A stretch of 54,435 nt of DNA, taken from contig JAZGDL010000230.1 of the NCBI GenBank assembly GCA_036477795.1, positions 1 to 54,435 on the forward strand, read 5' to 3'. The first letter of the stretch is position 1, and each line of letters starts with the position of its first letter. Under the pieces are notes generated by a model, which made no database searches, was not told the origin of the DNA, and was given only the letters and a program-made list of their open reading frames with translations. A program made the position numbers and the translations under genes. This stretch comes from JAZGDL01 sp036477795 (GTDB taxonomy: Bacteria > Planctomycetota > Phycisphaerae > UBA1845). Positions 17,338 through 25,646 of this stretch are shown in pieces.

Positions 17338-20300
17338 ATGCTGGATAAAGACACACCCCGACTGATCGAGGTAGCGTTTCCGCTCAAGCAGGCGTCATTG
17401 GACTCTGTACATGAGAAGAATGTGCGGCATGGGCATATCTCGACGCTGCACATCTGGCCTGCGCGGAGGCCTTTGGCGGCTTGTCGGGCGGCGCTGATCG
17501 CCACGCTGCTGCCTGATCCGGGGACGCCCCAGAAGCGGCGCGAGCTGATCGAGAAGATCGGCGGGCGGGTCATCGAGAAGATCGAGCGCAAGAAGATGCC
17601 GTCCGGCAAGATCAAGGAGATCGTCAAGGAGGAAACCGTCGGCGGTATCCTGCACTGGGGCCGCGAGACGGAAAACAAGGAAACGCTCGACTGGTTCCGC
17701 GCGGAGATCAGAAAGGCATACGGCGGGCGCGCCCCAAAGGTGCTTGATCCGTTCGCGGGAGGCGGGGCTATCCCGCTGGAGGCGATGCGCCTGGGCTGCG
17801 AGGTGACGGCCATCGACCTCAACCCGGTCGCGTGGTTCATCCTGAAATGCACGCTGGAGTATCCGCAGAAGCTGGCCGGGCAGAAGCGACCGCTGCCGGA
17901 GTTCATCCTCAAAGACCGCGAGTTCATGGAGGCGTTCTTCAAGGCGCAGGGCTTGAAGGGCGTCACGCTTCGGACGCAGCTTGAAAAGCTCGGCTTCGGC
18001 GAGGACGAGGACAAACCGGGAAGGCAAAAGACGTTCGACGTCGGCATGGCCAGCGTACCGCTCGATGCCGATCTTGCGTGGCATGTTCGGGCGTGGGGCA
18101 AGTGGGTGCTGGCCGAGGCGAGGAAGGACTTGGCCAAGTTCTATCCGACCTACGCGGACTTCCAACCAATCAAGCCCGATCAGAGCCGCGACCGTAAGGG
18201 AGCGGGGGCCGAAAAATGCCCGATGCGTCTCGTTCCGCTCAAGGAGGACGGCACCGCCGACATCGACGTGCTGAACGCCGAGTTCGACGAGGCGTACTTG
18301 GAGAACAAGCAGAATCCACGCTGGGTCGCCAAGCCGACGGTGGCCTACCTTTGGGCGCGCACCGTAAAGTGCAAGAACTGCCGGGCGACGTTCCCCCTGC
18401 TCAAGAGTTTCTGGTTATCCAAGAAGGCCAATAGGAGAGTGCTACTTACAATCGAATCAAACGCGCAAAAGTCTGGTATCACCATCGGGATCGAGTCCAC
18501 AGTGCCAGTCGTCGGTGGCAATGCCGCTCAGCGCCGGGAACACGACAGGAGCTTGGGGAAAGGAACGATGACCCGAAGAGGTGCAACATGCCCGTGCTGC
18601 AAACTTCCCAGTATGACGATGGACAGTATTCGACTCGAAGGAAGAGATGGACACCTAGGTGCGATCGTGACTGCAGTAATGGTGGATGGTCCGAAGCACA
18701 GAGAGTATCGTCGTCCGACTGACCACGAGCTGTTGATGGCCGACGAGTCGGAACGCAATCTGGACTCGGTTTTTGCCGACATTCCCTTCGGTCGTATCAG
18801 CGAACCAATTGCACCCGCGAGTACACGCTCCATTTCGTGTGACCTTTATGGTCTCGATAGCTTTGCGAAGGCCTTTACTCCGCGTCAACAATTGGCACTC
18901 GGATCGTTTGTCAGAACGACACGTTCGGCCAAGGCAATGCTGGAGCATTATCGTATTCCGCATGAGTGGCGAGAGGCGATCTTTGACTATCTGGCTATCA
19001 ACATTGACCGCCTTGTTGATCGATCGAGCGTGTTCTGCCGCCCCGACCCTACGCCGACGCAAAGTGGCGTAATAAACACGTTCTCACGGTTCGCTTTACC
19101 CATGACGTGGGATTTCATTGAAGGCGTGACAATCGGAGACTGCAGCGGAGGATATGGTGGCGCAATAGAGTGGATTGCAAAGGTGATCGAGCATCTGGTG
19201 ACCACCGAAGCGACAGCTCCGCGCGCGGCGACGATCAATGGCTCCGCTACTGAGATCGAAGCAGAAGGATCGATCGACGTAATCGTAACCGATCCGCCGT
19301 ACTACCAAGCGATATCGTACGCAGATTTGTCCGATCTGTTCTACATTTGGCAACGCCGCCTACATAGTTCTGGTGAGTTCGCTGGGCAGCTTTCCTCGAA
19401 GGAATTAGAGATCGTCCAGCATGTTCGTGCGGACAAGAGCCGGGAAGTGGAAAAAGAGAAGTACGAGGCCAGAATGTACGAGGCGTTCTGCCAATCGTAT
19501 AAGGCACTCACGGAGACCGGACGATTCGTTGTTGTGTTCGCCCACAAGGATCCGACCGCGTGGGAGACCCTCGTCAGTGCCATTATTCGTGCGGGTTTCG
19601 TCGTCACGGCTTCGTGGCCAATTCAGACCGAGATGCCCAACCGGGGGAGGGCACTAGCAACGGCAGCCCTCGCTTCCTCCATTTGGCTAGTCTGCCGAAA
19701 ACGACCTCTCAGCGCTGGCGCTGGCTGGGACAACCAGGTGATTGGTGAGATGTGCGACAGCATACACGGGAAGTTGCGGAGGTTTTGGGATGCAGGTATT
19801 CGCGGCCCGGACTTCGTGTGGGCATCCACGGGGCCAGCGATGGAGGCATACAGCAAACATCCGGTTGTCAAGAAAGCCAACGACCCCGGCAAGCTCATGG
19901 AGGTTTCGGAGTTTCTGCGACATGCGCGCCGTATTGTCGTCGATTTCGTCGTCGGGCGGGTCCTTTCACACAACGGCGAAGCCGAGTCCGTCAGCGGTCT
20001 TGATGACATCACGACCTACTACCTGCTCCATCGCCACGATTTCAAAATGAAGGACGCACCGATCGGTGCCTGCATCTTGTACGCCATCTCTTGTGGGCTG
20101 TTGGACAAGGACTTGGCGGATCGTCACGACATTCTCGCTCGAACCGGAAAGAAGGGCGCTGGCGCAGAAGATGACGAGGAATCGGCGGACGTAGATGAAG
20201 AGTCCGGCAAGGGCGGCGGCAGCACGGTCAAGCTCAAGACGTGGAAACAGCGAACACGGTCGGGCATGGGGTACGATCCGGCTTGGGATGCGGCCAAGGC

Positions 20301-20640
20301 GCGGCGAGATCATGAGCGCGAGAGGCCGAAGCTGTTTGACGACGAGATTGACTCACAGGCGGGGACGCCTGTGCCACAAAGTGAGGTTCCGCTGATCGAC
20401 CAGGTGCATCGGCTGATGCACTTGTGGAAGGCGGGCGATGTCAACAAGGTGGACAGCTACCTCGACACACGCGGCCTGCGTCGAAGCCAGTTGTTCGCAC
20501 AAGTGCTGCAAGCGCTGATCGAATTGGCGGAGCAAGGCAGTGAGGAACGCTCGCTGATGGAGAGCATCAGCAACCACCTCCGGGCGTCGGGCACGGCCCC
20601 GGTCTCGCTGTTTGACGGGTCGAAACAAGAAGAAGATTGA
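17338..20640 (+). CDS. DUF1156 family DNA adenine/cytosine-N4 methylase (defence candidate)
   Basis: A 1100-residue amino-methyltransferase of the DUF1156/COG1743 type. The ATG at 17338 is preferred over the TTG at 17320 because the protein then begins with the family start LIEVAFPLKQASLDSVHEKN...HGHISTLHIWPARRPLAACRA; AAGGTGA 9 nt upstream can serve as ribosome site. The SAM-binding motif is DPFAGGG (137-143) and the catalytic motif DPPYY (652-656). Between them are two Cys clusters (C345-x2-C348 and C418-P-C420-C421) that look like a zinc ribbon, and a long region probably used for target recognition. That middle part (about 18425-19700) is visibly lower in GC than the flanks, suggesting module exchange. 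It is probably the self-marking enzyme of the helicase-methylase-ATPase set, translated with the helicase. Confidence 0.88.
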   Translation: MLDKDTPRLIEVAFPLKQASLDSVHEKNVRHGHISTLHIWPARRPLAACRAALIATLLPDPGTPQKRRELIEKIGGRVIEKIERKKMPSGKIKEIVKEETVGGILHWGRETENKETLDWFRAEIRKAYGGRAPKVLDPFAGGGAIPLEAMRLGCEVTAIDLNPVAWFILKCTLEYPQKLAGQKRPLPEFILKDREFMEAFFKAQGLKGVTLRTQLEKLGFGEDEDKPGRQKTFDVGMASVPLDADLAWHVRAWGKWVLAEARKDLAKFYPTYADFQPIKPDQSRDRKGAGAEKCPMRLVPLKEDGTADIDVLNAEFDEAYLENKQNPRWVAKPTVAYLWARTVKCKNCRATFPLLKSFWLSKKANRRVLLTIESNAQKSGITIGIESTVPVVGGNAAQRREHDRSLGKGTMTRRGATCPCCKLPSMTMDSIRLEGRDGHLGAIVTAVMVDGPKHREYRRPTDHELLMADESERNLDSVFADIPFGRISEPIAPASTRSISCDLYGLDSFAKAFTPRQQLALGSFVRTTRSAKAMLEHYRIPHEWREAIFDYLAINIDRLVDRSSVFCRPDPTPTQSGVINTFSRFALPMTWDFIEGVTIGDCSGGYGGAIEWIAKVIEHLVTTEATAPRAATINGSATEIEAEGSIDVIVTDPPYYQAISYADLSDLFYIWQRRLHSSGEFAGQLSSKELEIVQHVRADKSREVEKEKYEARMYEAFCQSYKALTETGRFVVVFAHKDPTAWETLVSAIIRAGFVVTASWPIQTEMPNRGRALATAALASSIWLVCRKRPLSAGAGWDNQVIGEMCDSIHGKLRRFWDAGIRGPDFVWASTGPAMEAYSKHPVVKKANDPGKLMEVSEFLRHARRIVVDFVVGRVLSHNGEAESVSGLDDITTYYLLHRHDFKMKDAPIGACILYAISCGLLDKDLADRHDILARTGKKGAGAEDDEESADVDEESGKGGGSTVKLKTWKQRTRSGMGYDPAWDAAKARRDHERERPKLFDDEIDSQAGTPVPQSEVPLIDQVHRLMHLWKAGDVNKVDSYLDTRGLRRSQLFAQVLQALIELAEQGSEERSLMESISNHLRASGTAPVSLFDGSKQEED

Positions 20641-20689
20641 GAGACGCTAGAAGGATTCCTTCAGCGCGCAACATATGAGGAACGCGGTT

Positions 20690-23600
20690 ATGAGTAAGAG
20701 AAAACTCCAATGGACGCCGTGGCATGAGGTCGTGCAAGTTCGAGACGATCTCAAGTCAGGCGAGCTTTCGCTCGCCATCTTCGCGGCGGATTTGTACGAC
20801 GTGGTGATGAACAAGGCGCGGAAGGTCTATCAGGAACCGACCGAGTTCTTTGCCTTGACCTATCCGACGTACAATTTGCGCGAACTGGCCAAGGATGTGA
20901 TCCAGAGGCTGGCGGGCAAGAACGACAAGACCGTCCGGCAACTTGAGCTGACCTATGGTGGTGGCAAGACGCACACGCTCATCACCCTGCTGCATTTGCT
21001 GAGCGATCCAGACAATCTGCCGGATATGCCCGCGGTCAAGGAGTTCATCGAGCATGCCGGGATAACTCCGCCCAAGTCGCGTATCGCCGTGCTTCCGTTC
21101 GACAAATTGGACGTTGAGAAGGGGATGGAAACCCTTGACCCCAACGGCAAGGCCAGGTGGCTCAAGCAACCGTGGAGTGTTCTTGCGTGGCAGATCGCAG
21201 GGGTGGAGGGCCTCAAGCTGCTGCACGCCGACGGTAAGGACAAGGAGCGGGAGAGCGCCCCGGCTGAAAACCTCATGGTCGAGCTTCTTACCTTGCCAAC
21301 CAAGGGCGGCTTGTCCGTGCTGATCCTGATTGATGAGGTCTTGATGTACGCCCGTGAGAAGATCGGGTTTGAACCGGAATGGCGCAGTCGGCTGCAAAAC
21401 TTCTTCCAGTATATGACGCAGGCGGCGACCAAGGTGGATCGGTGCGCCATTGTTGCGTCCTTGCTGGCGACCGATCCGGCCAAGAGTGACAGGCTCGGCA
21501 AAGAGATCACACAGGAGCTATACGCCATCTTCCGGCGCGAGCGCGAAGAGGGTGTTCAACCCGTCGTGAAGGGAGATGTCGCGGAGGTGCTGCGGCGGCG
21601 CTTCTTCAAGCCGGAGTCCATTCGGGATCGTGAAGCGTTCCGCCAACATGTGGTGGCGGCCATGAAGGGCGTGACTGCCATTGATGAGCAGACGCAAAAG
21701 GAGGGCAAGGCGGCGGAAGAACGCTACTTGGCGAGCTATCCCTTTCATCCCGACCTGACCGAGGCGTTCTACTCGAAGTGGACACAGCTAGAAGCATTCC
21801 AAAGGACTCGTGGCGTTCTGCGCACCTTTGCCCTCGCGCTGCGTGAGGCAGAGAAATGGGATGAATCGCCACTGGTCGGGCCGAATGTATTCCTGACGGC
21901 ACCGGATAAGGCCGACATCTCCGAGGCACTCCGCGAGCTAACCACGGTAGCCACATCTGAGGAGTACGAAGGCAAGCGTCAGGAGTGGTCAGGAATTCTC
22001 CAGGGCGAATTGGAGAAGGCGCGGATCATTCAGAGCGAGCTGCCCGCTATCCGTTTCCGCGAGGCGGAGCAGGCGGTCGTGGCCACGTTTCTCCACTCGC
22101 AGCCCGTTGGGCAGAAAGCGTCCACGGCGGAGTTGATGCGACTGCTGGGTCACACGCGCCCGGACAAAATCGAATTGGAGAAGGCGCTGCGACGCTGGAC
22201 GGAAGTGTCGTGGTTTCTCGATGAGGCTGACATCTCTACGACATCCGGCGAACCATCCGCGCTGCCCAAGACGTGGCGCATGGGGTCAAGGCCGAACCTG
22301 AAACAGATGCACAGCGAGGCGTGTACGCGGGTCAAGCAACTGATCGACACGCAGGTGATCGACGCGATCAACAAGCAGCGCAGCCTGACGAGCGGCGCGT
22401 CGGCGGCTGGCGCTCGTGTCCACAACATGCCGAGCAAACCCAGCGATGTCGATGACGACGGTGAGTTTCACTACGCCGTAATCGGCCCGAAAGCGGCTTC
22501 GGTTTCGGGACACCCCAGCCCGGAAGCCAAGCGCTTTATCGACGAGACGACCGCGCCCGACCGTCCGCGTGTGAATCGCAACGCGGTCGTGTTGGCGGTG
22601 CCATCGCGCGACGGCCTCGATGCGATCCGTAGCCAGATTCGGGAGTACCTCGGATGGGAAGAGGTGCGCACGATGCTCAAGGGGCAGGAGCTTGATCCGC
22701 TGCGCGAAGGCCTGCTCAGCTCCTACATCGAGGCGGCGAGAAAGAAGATTCCGGAGGCCGTCCGGCAGGCGTACTGCATCGTCGTCACCGTATCCGACAA
22801 GAACGACGTCCAAGCCTTCAAGTTGACCATCGGAGGTGACGCGCTATTCAGCCAGATCAAGGCGGATTCTCGGTCGCGCATTCAGGATACGCCGATCAGC
22901 GCCGAGGCCTTGTTACCCGGAGGCCCGTACGATCTGTGGCGCGAAAGCGAAACGTCACGCCGGGTCAAAGACTTGGTCGGGGCGTTTGCGCAGTTCCCGC
23001 ATCTGCCCAAGATGCTGCGGCGGAAGGAAATCATCGGCACGCTTGTCGATGGGGCAAGGCAGGGCTTCTTCGTATTGCGAGCAACCCGACCGGATCGGTC
23101 GGTGCGAACGATCTGGCGACAGGAACCACTGGAAGCCGATCTCAAAGACCCAAGCCTGGAACTCGTGTTGCCCGAAGCGGCGAGCCTCACGGAGATCGCG
23201 CCGGGCTTGCTGCTGCCGGACGTGCTGCCCGAATTGTGGCCAGAAACGCGCGAGACCAAGCTGTCGGATGCGTTCGACTATTTCCGGGGTGGGCATGTGG
23301 TGAAGGTTCAGCGCGAGGGCTACGAGGAACCCGTCACAATCCCCAAGGCGGAACGCGACGTTGTCGAGCAAGCGGTGACCTCGGCAGTGGAATCCGGGAA
23401 GCTGTGGCTCGTCTCTGGTACTGCCAGCATCATGGCCGAACCGATCCCCACCGGGATTCTGAACGAGGCGGCGCAGCTTCTCCCGCCACCGCCACAGATT
23501 CCCACGATGGATGTGCTGCCGCCGAACCTGCCGGACGCATGGAAGGATGGACAGACGACGGCGGTGGGTGTGTCGGTTGCGCTCAGCCATAAGTCAGGCA

Positions 23601-24004
23601 AAACGCTGCCGTGGGCAACTGTCCGAGAGGCTATCGATGGGGCGATCCGCGCGAGGATGCTGGAAAAGGCGGAGGATTCGGGGCCGTGGCCCTGTGACCT
23701 GAGCGGTGCGCAAGTCGCCAAGTTCCAGGTTCCGTCTGGCGAGACGCCGCCGCCGACACCACCACCAACAACGCCACCAGCACCGCCGGTAAAAGCCGGG
23801 GTGCGCATCGCAGAAGCCGAGTTGCGCCCGAATGAGATTCAGGACTTGGCGGACGTCGTCGGCGAGGTTGTTGGGGCCGCCGTCGGCTATGACTTGAAGT
23901 TCAAATTGCGGGTCGAGTTGGGTGGTGACACTCCGCCGCCGGACGATGTTATCGAAATGCTCAACAAGTTGCTCAAGAGCGTCTCAAAAAGCCTGAGACT
24001 GTGA
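20690..24004 (+). CDS. DUF499 family AAA-like ATPase (defence candidate)
   Basis: A 1104-residue DUF499/COG1483 ATPase. The ATG at 20690 is chosen over 20675 because GAGGAA lies 7 nt before it. The N-terminus WTPWHEVVQVRDDLKSGELS...FAADLYDVV...FFALTYPTYNLRELA is typical. Walker A is LTYGGGKTHT (GGGKTH at 90-95) and Walker B is LSVLILIDEVLMY (Asp215-Glu216). A Pro/Thr-rich linker (near residues 1015-1030) precedes a C-terminal domain of about 75 residues. The gene follows the DUF1156 methylase after 49 nt on the same strand and is the last member of the operon. DUF499-DUF1156-helicase sets are reported as anti-phage or predicted defence loci; its molecular role there is not established to my knowledge. 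No transmembrane segment was seen. Confidence 0.87.
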   Translation: MSKRKLQWTPWHEVVQVRDDLKSGELSLAIFAADLYDVVMNKARKVYQEPTEFFALTYPTYNLRELAKDVIQRLAGKNDKTVRQLELTYGGGKTHTLITLLHLLSDPDNLPDMPAVKEFIEHAGITPPKSRIAVLPFDKLDVEKGMETLDPNGKARWLKQPWSVLAWQIAGVEGLKLLHADGKDKERESAPAENLMVELLTLPTKGGLSVLILIDEVLMYAREKIGFEPEWRSRLQNFFQYMTQAATKVDRCAIVASLLATDPAKSDRLGKEITQELYAIFRREREEGVQPVVKGDVAEVLRRRFFKPESIRDREAFRQHVVAAMKGVTAIDEQTQKEGKAAEERYLASYPFHPDLTEAFYSKWTQLEAFQRTRGVLRTFALALREAEKWDESPLVGPNVFLTAPDKADISEALRELTTVATSEEYEGKRQEWSGILQGELEKARIIQSELPAIRFREAEQAVVATFLHSQPVGQKASTAELMRLLGHTRPDKIELEKALRRWTEVSWFLDEADISTTSGEPSALPKTWRMGSRPNLKQMHSEACTRVKQLIDTQVIDAINKQRSLTSGASAAGARVHNMPSKPSDVDDDGEFHYAVIGPKAASVSGHPSPEAKRFIDETTAPDRPRVNRNAVVLAVPSRDGLDAIRSQIREYLGWEEVRTMLKGQELDPLREGLLSSYIEAARKKIPEAVRQAYCIVVTVSDKNDVQAFKLTIGGDALFSQIKADSRSRIQDTPISAEALLPGGPYDLWRESETSRRVKDLVGAFAQFPHLPKMLRRKEIIGTLVDGARQGFFVLRATRPDRSVRTIWRQEPLEADLKDPSLELVLPEAASLTEIAPGLLLPDVLPELWPETRETKLSDAFDYFRGGHVVKVQREGYEEPVTIPKAERDVVEQAVTSAVESGKLWLVSGTASIMAEPIPTGILNEAAQLLPPPPQIPTMDVLPPNLPDAWKDGQTTAVGVSVALSHKSGKTLPWATVREAIDGAIRARMLEKAEDSGPWPCDLSGAQVAKFQVPSGETPPPTPPPTTPPAPPVKAGVRIAEAELRPNEIQDLADVVGEVVGAAVGYDLKFKLRVELGGDTPPPDDVIEMLNKLLKSVSKSLRL

Positions 24005-24109
24005 GGAGCTGCTGGAAACGGTGCTTGTTCCGGTGGCGCGATCCCTAGGACCGCCGAGAGGCCGTTGAAAAGGGTAACGAACGAAGGCCAGGGTGACGGT
24101 TCTGAGTGC

Positions 24110-24277
24110 GGTGTCGCTGCCGTCCGGGTCGCCGTAACGCCCTATGTAGGTCTTGATCTTCGTCGTCTCGTAGTGGTGCCAGTGAACGAATGGGATGTCG
24201 CCGTAGGCGTCAAAGATGGCGGCGGCTTGCTTCAGAGAATCTACCCAGCCCTGCCGATCGCCATCGGGGCCAAATCC
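24110..24277 (-). pseudogene. Remnant of a RecB-like/TM0106-type nuclease gene
   Basis: On the minus strand an open stretch translates as GFGPDGDRQGWVDSLKQAAA followed by IFDAYGDIPFVHWHHYETTK and IKTYIGRYGDPDG. This is strongly like the C-terminal RNase-H-like part of TM0106/RecB-family putative nucleases, where (D/E)YGDIPFVHWHHYE...YI.RYGD.DG is characteristic. Neither end continues: downstream the frame drifts into unrelated residues, and upstream it shifts. It is a fragment of about 56 codons from an otherwise deleted gene, and may mark the right edge of the defence island. Confidence 0.7.
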
Positions 24278-24688
24278 TGATACCGCGGCATGGTTGAGTC
24301 CTACTTCTTAGTTGAAATTCGAAGCGATCGGCTCCATGAATGATGGTTGTTTTGGTGATCCATCAAACAAGGAGCCGAGTGATGAGGCTGACTTTTCATC
24401 AGTATAGCCCCCCCCTCGACAGACAAAATGTGGGTAATGACAAGGCCTTCAGGCCGGGTGGCTGGACTACGAACTACTCCACCTCCTCCCTTTTTCCAGC
24501 CGCCTTCGGCGGCGGGAGAAGGGGAGGGGGAATGAAAGGGATGATGGCTTGGTTCACCCGCCGTAAACGACGGGCCTGGGAATTGTCTCCATGGTCACGA
24601 AACTGTGTGACCGAAAACGGTACTAGCTTGCCATATGATTTCCTGCGCGATAGGCTGTGTTGTGGCGCGTCAGTCCGCCCTGACCGTC
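24278..24688. other. Intergenic stretch after the defence island, no clear gene
   Basis: No supported gene on either strand. It contains a C-run, a GCCGCC-TTC-GGCGGC hairpin (about 24501-24516) and a short imperfect CCCGCCGTAAACGACGGG-like inverted repeat near 24558-24576. It separates the nuclease remnant from the isoprenoid cluster and probably holds the promoter of the latter, which I could not place. Confidence 0.5.
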
Positions 24689-25609
24689 ATGGATCGATTC
24701 GCAAAGGTGAGCACCTACTACGTGAATGACTGCACCGTCGAAGACGTGCTCAAGCGGTGGGCCGTGCAATTCGATGGCCGTTTTGCCGCGGTATTCGAAG
24801 ATGCGGCGGATGTTCCTGCGGCGCTGGTGGAAGCGATGCGTTACACGGCACTGGCGGGCGGCAAGCGTTTGCGACCTTATCTGGTGACCCGTTGCTGCGT
24901 GCTGTGCGGCGGCAGCGACGAGGACGCCGCACCGGCCGCCGCCGCCGTGGAATGCGTTCACACCTTTTCACTGGTGCATGACGATCTACCCGCGATGGAC
25001 GATGACGACTTCCGCCGCGGTCTTCCGGCGGCGCACAAGCAGTTCGGCGAAGCAACGGCTATTCTGGCGGGTGACGCATTATTGACACTGGCATTCGAGT
25101 TGATCGCCGAGCACACTCCGGACCCCGCCAGGTCGGCGGTCATGGTCCTGGAATTGGCCCGGGGAACGGGGTGGCGAGGGATGATCGGTGGGCAGGCGGT
25201 GGACATCCTGGGCGAGGGGCAGGGCCCTTCGCGTGAAACCGCCCATTCGATCCACGATCGCAAGACGGCTGCGTTGTTCGAGACCTCGTGCAAGCTGGGC
25301 GGCCTGGCCGCCGGCGCGGGGCAGTCGGTGGTGGAAACTCTCGGCCGCTACGGGAGACGCTTGGGTCATGCCTTCCAAATTGCCGATGATTTATTGGACG
25401 TAACCGCCACCGCGGAGCAGATGGGCAAGCGTGTCGGCAAAGACAGCGGCGCCGGCAAACATACTTACCCCGCAGCCGTAGGAATTGATGCGAGCCGCAA
25501 GGCGGCTCAGGAGTCGGCGGACGCCGCCGTCGCCTCGCTGGCGGACTTCGGTCCGGAGGCTGACGACCTGCGGGCACTTGCGGGGTTCGTCATTCAGCGT
25601 CAACATTAA
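24689..25609 (+). CDS. ispA: Polyprenyl (farnesyl/geranylgeranyl) diphosphate synthase
   Basis: A cytoplasmic prenyl transferase that condenses IPP with allylic diphosphates. Both Asp-rich motifs are present: the first as DDLPAMDDDDFRRG (DDxxxD type with following Arg) and the second as FQIADDLLDV. GGKRLRPYL (substrate Lys/Arg) and GGQAVDILGEG also match the family. The body fits the usual length of about 295-305 residues. The start is uncertain: the frame is open from ATG 24635. ATG 24689 gives 306 residues. A GTG at 24722 has AAAGGTGA 11 nt upstream and gives 295. Chain length of the product is not readable; the ispA symbol rests on similarity to short-chain synthases. It is followed after 37 nt by dxs on the same strand. 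Confidence 0.88.
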   Translation: MDRFAKVSTYYVNDCTVEDVLKRWAVQFDGRFAAVFEDAADVPAALVEAMRYTALAGGKRLRPYLVTRCCVLCGGSDEDAAPAAAAVECVHTFSLVHDDLPAMDDDDFRRGLPAAHKQFGEATAILAGDALLTLAFELIAEHTPDPARSAVMVLELARGTGWRGMIGGQAVDILGEGQGPSRETAHSIHDRKTAALFETSCKLGGLAAGAGQSVVETLGRYGRRLGHAFQIADDLLDVTATAEQMGKRVGKDSGAGKHTYPAAVGIDASRKAAQESADAAVASLADFGPEADDLRALAGFVIQRQH

Positions 25610-25646
25610 CGCCGACGCTGCAACGGAACCCGAGAGGTTGAATCTG

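Noticed and set aside
11140..24300. Attachment-site repeats (attL/attR) of an integrated element
   Set aside because: No second copy of the tRNA-Thr 3' end was found by eye in the window. The tRNA also points away from the island, so the limits of the element remain unproven.
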